DNA of 52,084 nucleotides, from the NCBI GenBank assembly GCA_003212315.1, contig QCQB01000012.1, positions 1 to 52,084 on the forward strand, written 5' to 3'. Positions within the stretch are counted from its first letter, which is position 1, and the number at the start of each line of letters is the position of its first letter. Source of the stretch: SAR116 cluster bacterium AG-447-C21. GTDB lineage: Bacteria > Pseudomonadota > Alphaproteobacteria > Thalassobaculales > Thalassobaculaceae. The position numbers and the translations under genes were made by a program. Below the pieces are notes generated by a model. That model did not search any database. It was not told the DNA's origin and worked only from the letters and a program-made list of their open reading frames with translations. Below, piece by piece: positions 1-7,213 of the stretch.

Positions 1-169
1 TCGCGTCAGGGGGCATAGCCGCCATCATATCTGGCCCCATACCTTCCATAGCCGCTGGCGGCATCGCTGCCATGTCAGCAGCTGTTGCCCCTGCCATAGC
101 ATCTGCCGGTAGCGCAGCAACATCTGTTGAAGTTGCACCAGCTGGATTATCTATACCTACTATTGCCAT
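1..169 (-). CDS. Ala/Met-rich low-complexity protein, 5' part only
   Basis: The first 56 codons of a gene that runs off the left edge of the window; too short to be found by length-filtered ORF callers. It starts at ATG 167-169 (MAIVGIDNPAGATSTDVAAL...) with a purine-rich AAGGAAA upstream. The visible part is mostly Ala, Met, Pro, Gly and Asp, with repeated AAM/AMP motifs and no Lys, Arg or His. There is no signal peptide. It resembles in composition the larger protein encoded just upstream on the same strand, and both genes carry the same 25-base element in their upstream regions (335-359 and 2171-2195). Function is unknown. That it is a paralogue of the next gene is inferred from composition and the shared element, not from an alignment. 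Confidence 0.72.
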   Translation of the reverse strand, partial: MAIVGIDNPAGATSTDVAALPADAMAGATAADMAAMPPAAMEGMGPDMMAAMPPDA

Positions 170-245
170 AAACTAATTTCCTTTTCCTTGGTTAATTTTA
201 GCAAAACTTTATACTTTTTGAACTTTCCTGTTCACACCCAAATTT

Positions 246-305
246 CACGGTGCGCCACCCAGTCTCATTAAAGGATCTAATTTTGAACCTAATATCTCAC
301 ACATC
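246..305 (-). other. 19-codon ORF in the leader of the Ala/Met-rich gene (doubtful)
   Basis: Inside the long 5' region of the partial gene, an ATG at 303-305 opens a 19-codon frame (MCEILGSKLDPLMRLGGAP) ending in TGA at 246-248. No convincing Shine-Dalgarno precedes it. It lies between the shared 25-base element and the start of the downstream gene, so it would be in the transcript. It could be an upstream peptide, a remnant of a lost gene end, or chance. Confidence 0.15.
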
Positions 306-334
306 GACTGCAAGTAGGCCTTCTGACACAAATA

Positions 335-359
335 GAGTCAAGTGAGTTTTGTCACATCA
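335..359 (-). promoter_or_regulatory. 25-base upstream element, copy 1
   Basis: Read on the minus strand it begins TGATGTGACAAAACTCACTT and ends GACTC. A second copy with two mismatches lies at 2171-2195. This copy is 166 bases upstream of the start of the partial Ala/Met-rich gene. Both copies end in TTGACTC, which could provide a -35 hexamer, but no good -10 is seen at 17 bases. A shared promoter or regulator site is the simplest reading. Confidence 0.5.
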
Positions 360-372
360 TGGAAGTAAACGG

Positions 373-403
373 AGAAAGCGGGAAAATGTTTTTCCCGCTT
401 TCT
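373..403 (-). terminator. 14-bp stem-loop terminator behind the Ala/Pro-rich gene
   Basis: A perfect inverted repeat (AGAAAGCGGGAAAA at 373-386 and TTTTCCCGCTTTCT at 390-403) with a 3-base loop lies 6 bases past the stop codon at 409-411. The following U-tract on the minus strand is weak (CCGTTTACTT), so it may act as a terminator or as an mRNA-stabilising 3' hairpin. Confidence 0.7.
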
Positions 404-408
404 GGTTA

Positions 409-2076
409 TTAGCCCGCCACTGGATCATCTGGTGGGGGGGGCGGTGCATCAGCCACTGGATCGGGAGCCGCCGGCCCTGGATCAGGCGCGGTAGGCGCTG
501 CCACTGGATCGGGAGCCGGTGACGGCCCCTGCGGCGCCGCAGCATCTGTCGCCCCTCCAACGGCATCAGCGACTGGATCAAATGGGGCAGCCCCTGGGGC
601 TGGTGCCGGTTGAAAAGCTTGATCAAGTGGCGACCCGCCTACTGGCGGTACTTCAGAACCAACGAAACCTGAACCTGGCTCAAGAGGCGACCCGCCTACT
701 GGCGGTACTTCAGAACCAACGAAACCAGGAACCGGGGTTTCTGTAAAAGGGATTGGGGCTACGACGAACGGATCTGGTGCAGCAAAATTTGGATCTTGCA
801 CCAGAGCTCCATCAGGTCCCGGCACTAACGGTGCTCCTGGACCAGCGAACGACCCAAAGCCTAACTCGGTTCCACCAACAGGCGGGAGTGCCCCGGGATC
901 AAAAAAACCAGCAGGCGGCGCTGTAAAGAAATCTCCAGCAGGCGGTGTAGGGATTGTAAAACCCTCCGGGTTCGGATCTGGAAGTCCAAATACCGGTGGA
1001 GCAAAACCACCACTTGCGGGGTCAAAAACTTGTGCCGACGGCATTCCTGGCTGATCCATTCCAGGTGTTCCAGCCGGTGGAACAAAACCTGGTGCGGCGG
1101 CTGCCGCCGGATCAAGGCCGATTTGAGTTGCTAATGACGAAAAGGCCTCAAACCCAGGCATTCCTGCGGTTGGCGCCACAAATGAGGGATCCCCAAATGG
1201 AGGGGGAGGGAAAAACCCTGGATCGGCAGCAGAGTAGGAACCATCAGGTCCACATTCCATTGCCCCCGGCTGCATCATCGCTGGGTTTACCATCGGAACG
1301 CCACCAGGTCCCATCATCATTGCATCGCCCATTACAGGAGGCTGAACTAGAGCTCCATCAACTCCAATGGCCATCGTTGGCGCCACAAAACCATCCGGCA
1401 TGCCACCAGCGAAACCCTGCTCAAATGGCTCCGCAAATGCAGGCGCTGCAGCAATAAGGGCTGGGTCACCAATCAATGCTGGACCTGCACCCATCATACC
1501 TTGCGCACCAGCCATCGCTGCAGCGGGGTCAGCGCCTGTCGCTACAGCATCAGTAAACGTAGCCTGCACCGATGTCATCGTATCCAAGAAAGTCCCAGCG
1601 GTAGGGTCGATGCCCATTTCTGTCGCAGCACCTTCTGCGGCAGCTTTACCTAAAGCAAAAGCTTCAGCGGGAGAAGATCCTGCCTGAATTGCCGCATCAT
1701 ATGCGGAGCCCATAGCGCCCGAGATGATATCCGTGGCATCCCCACCAGCAACACCTGGTTCCATTCCCATTGCGGTCGCAGCCTGTCCAGCTGCCGACAC
1801 CATAGCGGCGGCTGGATCGGTTCCAGCCTCGATTGCTGATGTAAATGTAGCAGTTGCTGTTTCAAGATTGGCAGCAACATCCGCTGCGGGAACACCCATT
1901 TGAACGGCGACTTCCTGGCTCGCGGCGGAAGCTGTCGCCAACGCTGCGGCTGGATCAGCACCTGCCGCAATTTCTTGCTGAAATGTCGCGCTTAATACGT
2001 CAGTAAATGCTGTTGGTGCAACTTCAGTAGCACCCCCCGCGGCAGCGGCAGTGCCGCCATCATCTTCAACACTCAT
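409..2076 (-). CDS. Large Ala/Pro/Gly-rich, almost non-basic protein of unknown function
   Basis: A 555-residue protein starting at ATG 2074-2076, set by GGAGGAAAAG just upstream; a TTG five codons earlier overlaps that ribosome site and is unlikely. The N-terminal 200 residues hold about four degenerate 40-50 residue repeats built around an AGADPAAAM-like core (AAGADPAAAL, EAGTDPAAAM, QAGSSPAEAF, ATGADPAAAM). The rest is Pro/Gly/Phe-rich, with a 19-residue tandem repeat containing GFVGSEVPPVGGSPL and a run of APDPVA-like motifs to the end. By eye there is one Lys, no Arg, no His, no Trp and one Cys, so the protein must be strongly acidic and is probably disordered in its C-terminal part. There is no signal peptide or membrane segment. 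The GC content of this stretch is visibly above its neighbours, as expected from Ala/Pro/Gly codons. I do not recognise the family. A secreted or surface role via a signal-peptide-independent route is only speculation. Confidence 0.75.
   Translation of the reverse strand: MSVEDDGGTAAAAGGATEVAPTAFTDVLSATFQQEIAAGADPAAALATASAASQEVAVQMGVPAADVAANLETATATFTSAIEAGTDPAAAMVSAAGQAATAMGMEPGVAGGDATDIISGAMGSAYDAAIQAGSSPAEAFALGKAAAEGAATEMGIDPTAGTFLDTMTSVQATFTDAVATGADPAAAMAGAQGMMGAGPALIGDPALIAAAPAFAEPFEQGFAGGMPDGFVAPTMAIGVDGALVQPPVMGDAMMMGPGGVPMVNPAMMQPGAMECGPDGSYSAADPGFFPPPPFGDPSFVAPTAGMPGFEAFSSLATQIGLDPAAAAAPGFVPPAGTPGMDQPGMPSAQVFDPASGGFAPPVFGLPDPNPEGFTIPTPPAGDFFTAPPAGFFDPGALPPVGGTELGFGSFAGPGAPLVPGPDGALVQDPNFAAPDPFVVAPIPFTETPVPGFVGSEVPPVGGSPLEPGSGFVGSEVPPVGGSPLDQAFQPAPAPGAAPFDPVADAVGGATDAAAPQGPSPAPDPVAAPTAPDPGPAAPDPVADAPPPPPDDPVAG
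629..726. repeat. Tandem 41-base direct repeat, period 57, inside the Ala/Pro-rich gene
   Basis: The identical 41 bases at 629-669 and 686-726 encode the duplicated GFVGSEVPPVGGSPL segment. The identity at DNA level, including third positions, suggests a recent duplication and a possible site of length variation between strains. Confidence 0.85.
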
Positions 2077-2170
2077 AATCTTTTCCTCCAAAGCTATTAG
2101 TTCCGATCAGAACTCAGATTATCAATTTCCTTTTTCCATTATAGGCCTAGAATTGATGTTTAGCGATTGA

Positions 2171-2195
2171 GAGTCAAGTGAGTTTAGACACATCA
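2171..2195 (-). promoter_or_regulatory. 25-base upstream element, copy 2
   Basis: It differs from copy 1 (335-359) at two positions and lies 95 bases upstream of the start of the 555-residue Ala/Pro-rich gene, in the same orientation. Minus-strand start TGATGTGTCTAAACTCACTT, then GACTC. I found no third copy in the window. The rest of the 2077-2267 gap shows no ORF or hairpin that I can support. Confidence 0.5.
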
Positions 2196-2267
2196 CACCT
2201 AAAGGGGCTTTTAAATTGCAGTTATCGGAAAAATATTTTGCTCTTATAGGCAATTGAGATTTTATGC

Positions 2268-3074
2268 TTAGAAAGTCCGTAAGAAGCTCAATAGCTCTTT
2301 TGTAAATTTCTCTGGTCTCTCCATCGGGATCATGTGACCTGCATCCTCAAAATTCACCATATTTGCGTTTGGAATTTGCTCTGACAACTCTAAAACATCT
2401 TCTTTGACTAAAAACACACGATCATGCTCTCCTGTCATGATCAAGACAGGTGTTTTTAAATTTTGCCATGGAAAATTCCAATCGGCTGAGACCGCGTTGC
2501 GCATTAAGTTCATGTGACCATCTTGTTCGGCAGTGACTATATAATCGTCATCCAACAACGCAGCGGCGCGCATTTCCGAGAGCGTCGCCGGATTGATCAA
2601 CATAGGCGCCATTAAGTCCAATAATAGTTGGCGTCCGCCTAAGGCAAAAGCACGCGAAGTACTCTCGGTGATCCAATCTAGCCTCTGACCAGGCTTCCTA
2701 AGCGTGTTTACCAATACCAAACCTTCCGCAAATAAACCGTGTTGCATTGCTTGGCCAGCAAATAAACCGCCTATCGATAAACCAACCAAGATTGGTTTAT
2801 GTGGTTTAACGAACTGCAATAATTTCAATAAATCATCAACTATTAACTTGGGCGTCAATTCTGTGGCTATATTAAATTTACTATCAGCCTGTCCTCTAAA
2901 ATTGTAAGATAGTGTTCCAAAGCCCTTTTTTCTCAGAGTTTGACCGATAAATCCCTCCCACATTTCTGTCGACCCAACTAGGGCGTTAACAAAAACCACT
3001 GTAGGCTTTTTGTTCGTGGATGGCGTGTAAACATAAAAAAGAGATTCATTATTCCCTATCTCAAATGAGCTCAT
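2268..3074 (-). CDS. Alpha/beta hydrolase
   Basis: A single-domain alpha/beta-hydrolase of 268 residues, probably cytoplasmic. The catalytic triad is visible: nucleophile elbow GLSIGG (Ser about 100), acid in GEHDRV (Asp about 218) and base in DAGHMIPMERP (His about 247). The FRGQADS motif before the elbow fits the small-molecule esterase/lactonase/C-C hydrolase branch. I place the start at ATG 3072-3074, which has GGAGGATG in front of it; the in-frame TTG at 3087-3089 overlaps that ribosome site. The next upstream gene on this strand ends 39 bases before the start, so co-transcription with the protease and cyclotransferase-like genes is possible. The substrate cannot be told from sequence. 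Confidence 0.85.
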   Translation of the reverse strand: MSSFEIGNNESLFYVYTPSTNKKPTVVFVNALVGSTEMWEGFIGQTLRKKGFGTLSYNFRGQADSKFNIATELTPKLIVDDLLKLLQFVKPHKPILVGLSIGGLFAGQAMQHGLFAEGLVLVNTLRKPGQRLDWITESTSRAFALGGRQLLLDLMAPMLINPATLSEMRAAALLDDDYIVTAEQDGHMNLMRNAVSADWNFPWQNLKTPVLIMTGEHDRVFLVKEDVLELSEQIPNANMVNFEDAGHMIPMERPEKFTKELLSFLRTF

Positions 3075-3113
3075 AGGATCATCCTCCAATCATAAAAATA
3101 TTGAATCAACAGG

Positions 3114-3980
3114 TTAATTAACCCAGCACAAAACTTTAGAAACAGAAAGACTTTGCCGCAAATCTCTTCCAATCTTTTCAAATTGACGGGTGTTGATATC
3201 GGGTTTCAATTTTTTACTGGATTGCTTCCTCTCTGGATTGCCAGCCCTGGCTAGCATATCCTGTATTCCCTTTGGAGCCGAGGTAAGTATCCTTCCTCGG
3301 CGTCGCACCTCAACAACCGATACTCCAATAATATCACCCTGTTGATCCATTACTGGACCTCCGCTTATGCCTCCCAGGGAACCCGGGAAATTTGGTGCCC
3401 TTTTTGATTCGGCCCAAGCTATCACTGGCTCCGTATGTCTCGTTCTTCGCCCAGGATTGATTTTAACCCGCCCCAATAAAACAGAATGAATAGCAGCAGG
3501 CTTACCTTGAGGATATCCAAAATGAAATGCGGCCTGGCCAATCTTTAAGGGTTCTTTTTCAAACCCGAGTGCTGGAATAATTCTCCTAGTCTCAAAAGTT
3601 GCGAGATCGTGATATGGATTTAAATTTACATTAAATCCCTTTTCTATGCGTTTGGCTCCAACCGCGATTCCAAATTTCTGGCACCCCTCTAAAACGTGCC
3701 GGGCTGTCATCCAGGAACCTGGCCCTATTGAGAAGGCTGTTCCTGTGCTATTACCCTTTTGACCAGGTGCCAGCTTGAATACGGGGTCTTGTTGAGAAAT
3801 TGGCGGCAATACTCGCTGAGGTCGTCTTTGTTCTTGAACAATCTGCGATGAGGGCGGCCTTCTCTTTGAAACACTGTCCTTCCCATATTGGTGAGCATTT
3901 TTATCATGCCCTTGAAATATGAAGGACAGCGCAAAGATGATAACGAATCCAATTAGACCCAGCCTATCCGAACGAAACAT
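3114..3980 (-). CDS. Membrane-anchored trypsin-like serine protease
   Basis: A 288-residue protein with one N-terminal hydrophobic segment (about residues 8-23) and then a trypsin-like peptidase domain expected in the periplasm. The triad is readable: His95 in TARHVLEGC, Asp125 in YHDLATFE and Ser206 in GGISGGPV. There is no PDZ domain after the catalytic domain; the C-terminus is short and basic, so this is not a full DegP/HtrA. Residues 30-70 form a Pro/Gln/Arg-rich linker. The start ATG is 3978-3980, only two bases after the stop of the upstream cyclotransferase-like gene, so the two are almost certainly one transcript. The natural substrate is unknown. Confidence 0.85.
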   Translation of the reverse strand: MFRSDRLGLIGFVIIFALSFIFQGHDKNAHQYGKDSVSKRRPPSSQIVQEQRRPQRVLPPISQQDPVFKLAPGQKGNSTGTAFSIGPGSWMTARHVLEGCQKFGIAVGAKRIEKGFNVNLNPYHDLATFETRRIIPALGFEKEPLKIGQAAFHFGYPQGKPAAIHSVLLGRVKINPGRRTRHTEPVIAWAESKRAPNFPGSLGGISGGPVMDQQGDIIGVSVVEVRRRGRILTSAPKGIQDMLARAGNPERKQSSKKLKPDINTRQFEKIGRDLRQSLSVSKVLCWVN

Positions 3981-3982
3981 GT

Positions 3983-4705
3983 CTACAGGCCCTCACTGGT
4001 AAATACTTCAAAAGCTGGCAGAATATTCAAAATTGCAGTCCGCTCCAAGGTAGCCGTAGTACTCTGACGGGCCTCTTTACTTTGAATTAGACTCTTTAGC
4101 CAAACCTCAAATCGGGGTTCTTTTTGCTCATTTAACCAAATTTGGTTGAGTATTTCCGACTGGCTAAAGGCATTAAATACGCGTTTCGTCGCCGTTATTT
4201 CCTTTAAAGCAACAACATTACCCATAATATTTATGCATCCACGCCGACCTAAGTAACAACCAACCTCTCGATTGTTATAGTCGTATTCCGCAGTTATTTT
4301 TAAAGATTTAGCAACGCCATAATCATAATTTATTCCAATAGCCTCGGTCTCATGCATACGCTTGAGTTGCGATTTTGAGAGCCAGTTTATCGCTATATCG
4401 ACGATTGTTCCTGGCGAGGGAGCCAAAACAGCGGGAATTGAACCATATGACGCAACATGGGCTGCATAAACCACATCGTAATCACAAAGTTTAACACAAG
4501 TTACCGGAAGAAAATCCTCATCATTAAATTTCCTGAGCAACTGCTCGGGTGATCTATTCGAGCCTATGGCTAACACTGGGACCCTGCCCTCCAGACTATT
4601 TCTATCCTGAAGCGGCGCCACGGAACCCTTATCTAAAACGAAATCATACGCTGGGTAAGAATAAGGATAACCAAGAGCTCTTAAAATCAACGGATCGATT
4701 GTCAT
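3983..4705 (-). CDS. Gamma-glutamylcyclotransferase-like hypothetical protein
   Basis: A 240-residue protein whose middle carries VLAIGSNRSPEQLLRKF, which resembles the YGSNxxP loop of the gamma-glutamylcyclotransferase/AIG2 fold, followed by a strand-rich stretch. Conserved-looking EAIGINYDYG and GCINIMGN are the other landmarks. No signal peptide. I start at ATG 4703-4705 (MTIDPLILR); a TTG six codons earlier is possible and neither has a clear Shine-Dalgarno. It is the first gene of the minus-strand set with the protease, 147 bases from the divergent CoA-ligase gene. Fold assignment rests on one motif, so an unrelated conserved hypothetical remains possible. Confidence 0.6.
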   Translation of the reverse strand: MTIDPLILRALGYPYSYPAYDFVLDKGSVAPLQDRNSLEGRVPVLAIGSNRSPEQLLRKFNDEDFLPVTCVKLCDYDVVYAAHVASYGSIPAVLAPSPGTIVDIAINWLSKSQLKRMHETEAIGINYDYGVAKSLKITAEYDYNNREVGCYLGRRGCINIMGNVVALKEITATKRVFNAFSQSEILNQIWLNEQKEPRFEVWLKSLIQSKEARQSTTATLERTAILNILPAFEVFTSEGL

Positions 4706-4852
4706 TATACGCTTTTTAAACAATTAGATTTTTCTCTATATTACAAGAACTAGTCACGATTGCCTATTTATGTTTGCTGGACATTAATATTAAAAAGTTT
4801 GACATTGTTTAATATTTTGTGCCGTTTACTGGGCCTGAAGGGAGACTAGGGG

Positions 4853-6394
4853 ATGATTGCCGAGAGAGAGGGAGTAGACCCTTTTTACAATGCTGCCGAC
4901 GATTTAATAGGGAGAAATCTAAACGCTGGCCGCGGCGAGAAGATAGCTTTTATCGATTCAAATGGCCAATATACTTTCAACAAGGTTGCAGAAAAAGCTT
5001 CCCAATTTAGTAATGCCATTCAGAAACTAGGATTGAAAAAAGAGTCTCGTTTGATATTGGTTATGCTAGATAGTATTGAATTTGTATGCTGTTTTCTAGG
5101 AGCAATAAAAGCAGGTGTTATTCCTGTTCCGTTAAATACCAGACTCACTCCTCGAGATTATTCTTATATTATATCAGATACCGATGCTGCTGGACTTATA
5201 ATCAGCGATAGTCTGGTAGACACGGTTCTGCAAGAAGCAAAAATTCCCTCCCTTGTAATAGTTGATGGGACATCTTCCAAATATCGCACCCTATATCCAT
5301 TGACATCTGAATCGCGAACAACTTTTGTATCTGCTGACACTAAACCAGATGATATATGTTTCTGGCTTTACACTTCAGGGACAACTGGCTTACCAAAAGG
5401 GGTAGTGCACCTTCATTCACATCTATTGCCAACCGCAGATCTCTATGCCATTCCGTATTTAAAAATTTCATCTGACGATGTTGTATTTTCGGCTGCAAAG
5501 CTTTTTTTCGCCTATGGCCTAGGTAACTCTCTAACGTTCCCAATGGCTGTCGGTGCGACATCAGTTTTATTACCCGGACCACCAGATCCAAAATCGGTAG
5601 TAAACATTTTCACAGAGTTTCAACCTACTTTATTTTTTGGCGTGCCAACGCTCTTTGCAATGCTTTTAGCGAGCGAATTACCAGAAAAAAATGAACATTC
5701 CATACGTTTATCTGTCTCCGCAGGCGAGCCATTGCCAGCCGACTTACTTCATCGATGGACAGATAAAGTTGGAACTGAAATTCTTGACGGTATAGGTACT
5801 ACGGAGATGCTTCATATTTTCGTCTCCAATGAAATCGATGACATTCAGCCTGGAACGACGGGTCGAGTAGTACCAGGATATGAGGTTCGTCTTATTAACG
5901 AGGCGGGTGAATTTTGTAGCATTGGTGAGATTGGTATTCTTGAAGTTGCGGGGCCCACTTCAGCCTTAATGTATTGGGGTCAAAGAGAAAAAACAAAAGC
6001 CACTTTCCGAGGGGAATGGACTCGGACGGGTGATAATTACACTATGGGCAATAACGGTGTGATGACCTACAGTGGCCGTAACGATGACATGCTCAAAGTT
6101 GGTGGTATTTATGTCTCGCCCTTCGAAGTTGAAGGCGCGCTCATCAAACATCCATCTGTTTTAGAAGCGGCCGTAATCGGGTATCCAGACCAAGATGAAC
6201 TCATAAAACCCAAAGCCTTCATTGTCTTAGTGGACGGATCGGTACCATCAGAGGAGCTAGCGGAAGAATTGAAAAATTTTGTTCGCTCTGACTTAGCCGC
6301 CTATAAATACCCTCGTTGGATTGAATTTTCTGATGCGTTACCGAAGACGGCAACCGGGAAAATACAAAGATTTAAATTACGGAATAAAGCCTAG
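4853..6394 (+). CDS. Acyl/aryl-CoA ligase, benzoate-CoA ligase-like
   Basis: An ANL-superfamily adenylating enzyme of 513 residues, activating a carboxylic acid to its CoA thioester via an acyl-AMP. The P-loop TSGTTGLPKG lies at about 174-183, the A5 motif as DGIGTTEMLHIF, the A8 hinge as YSGRNDDMLKVGG, and the C-terminal catalytic lysine in KTATGKIQRFKL (about 498-509). Length and the early ANTRL-like PLNTRLTPRDY segment fit the benzoate-CoA ligase branch better than long-chain acyl-CoA synthetases. The ATG at 4853 follows GGAG. It leads a plus-strand set with an alpha/beta hydrolase (19-base gap) and a CoA transferase, suggesting catabolism of an aromatic or short-chain acid. The exact acid is unknown. 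Confidence 0.85.
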   Translation: MIAEREGVDPFYNAADDLIGRNLNAGRGEKIAFIDSNGQYTFNKVAEKASQFSNAIQKLGLKKESRLILVMLDSIEFVCCFLGAIKAGVIPVPLNTRLTPRDYSYIISDTDAAGLIISDSLVDTVLQEAKIPSLVIVDGTSSKYRTLYPLTSESRTTFVSADTKPDDICFWLYTSGTTGLPKGVVHLHSHLLPTADLYAIPYLKISSDDVVFSAAKLFFAYGLGNSLTFPMAVGATSVLLPGPPDPKSVVNIFTEFQPTLFFGVPTLFAMLLASELPEKNEHSIRLSVSAGEPLPADLLHRWTDKVGTEILDGIGTTEMLHIFVSNEIDDIQPGTTGRVVPGYEVRLINEAGEFCSIGEIGILEVAGPTSALMYWGQREKTKATFRGEWTRTGDNYTMGNNGVMTYSGRNDDMLKVGGIYVSPFEVEGALIKHPSVLEAAVIGYPDQDELIKPKAFIVLVDGSVPSEELAEELKNFVRSDLAAYKYPRWIEFSDALPKTATGKIQRFKLRNKA

Positions 6395-6413
6395 TTTTAG
6401 TGTGAAATAAAAA

Positions 6414-7202
6414 ATGAAAAATCTGGTAACCATCGCGGATGGTAGGATAGAGTATTCCTTTTACGAGGTTAAAAGACCAGCCGCTCCAACAATTGTTATG
6501 CTGCATGAGGGCTTAGGCGCCTTATCTCTTTGGCGGGACCTTCCAAGAAAACTATCTAATCTAATTAATTGCTCAGTCTTCGTTTATTCTCGTCATGGTT
6601 ATGGTCAATCAGACTTCATTAATAGCGAATTCGATGCTAAATATATGCATAAGGAAGCTCTTTATATACTTCCGCAAGTATTGAATCACTTCGATATCAG
6701 CAACCCTATCCTCTATGGCCATAGCGACGGAGCATCAATTGCTTTAATTCATGCGAGCTCGGCGGATACCGAAATAATGGGGCTGATTCTGGAAGCACCA
6801 CATGTATTCGTAGAAGAGATTTCATTGGATGGTCTGAGGGGCGCTAAAAAAGCCTTCGAAGAGGGTGGTCTGAAAGCGAGCCTCGCAAAACATCATCGCA
6901 ACCCAGAAATGATTTTTCGCTGCTGGAATAATATATGGCTTAGTCCAAAATTTCTAACTTGGAATATAGTATCTTGCTTGTCTAAGATTCAGTGTCCGGC
7001 ACTTTTAATCCAAGGAGAAACGGATGCTTATGGCACGTTGTCACAACTCGATACTATCGAGGAACACGTCTCAGGAAGTTGTGAGAAGCAAATTTTACCC
7101 CATGTCGGCCATAGCCCTCATCGTGAAAATCCAGAATTAGTATTGCAGTCAATTCAACAGTTCATTAGTAAAATATCAATGCACAATAACGTGAATGATT
7201 GA
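6414..7202 (+). CDS. Alpha/beta hydrolase of the aromatic-acid cluster type
   Basis: A 262-residue alpha/beta hydrolase. Ser104 sits in GHSDG, Asp204 in GETDAYG and His233 in VGHSPHRENP; the oxyanion region reads MLHEGLGALSLWRDLP. Hydrolases with this HEGLG...LWRD signature are, from general knowledge, often found beside benzoate-type CoA ligases, and here the gene follows one directly and precedes a CoA transferase by 11 bases. A role in cleaving an ester or thioester of the pathway is inferred, not shown. There is no signal peptide, so it acts in the cytoplasm. The ATG at 6414 is used, without a strong Shine-Dalgarno. Confidence 0.85.
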   Translation: MKNLVTIADGRIEYSFYEVKRPAAPTIVMLHEGLGALSLWRDLPRKLSNLINCSVFVYSRHGYGQSDFINSEFDAKYMHKEALYILPQVLNHFDISNPILYGHSDGASIALIHASSADTEIMGLILEAPHVFVEEISLDGLRGAKKAFEEGGLKASLAKHHRNPEMIFRCWNNIWLSPKFLTWNIVSCLSKIQCPALLIQGETDAYGTLSQLDTIEEHVSGSCEKQILPHVGHSPHRENPELVLQSIQQFISKISMHNNVND

Positions 7203-7213
7203 GAGATAAAGGG

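Noticed and set aside
246-305. A 22 of 23 base match between this leader region and the 5' part of the polyprenyl synthetase gene near 36526-36548
   Set aside because: Short, isolated and without flanking similarity; treated as chance.
629-726. CRISPR-like direct repeats
   Set aside because: Only two copies with a 16-base spacer, in frame within a coding region.
409-2091. Several long ORFs in other frames over the Ala/Pro-rich gene, both strands
   Set aside because: They are shadows of GC-rich low-complexity coding sequence, lack ribosome sites and have low-quality Gln/Arg/Pro-rich translations.
4740-4852. TTGACA at 4799-4804 as a -35 for the CoA ligase gene
   Set aside because: No acceptable -10 hexamer lies 16-18 bases downstream.
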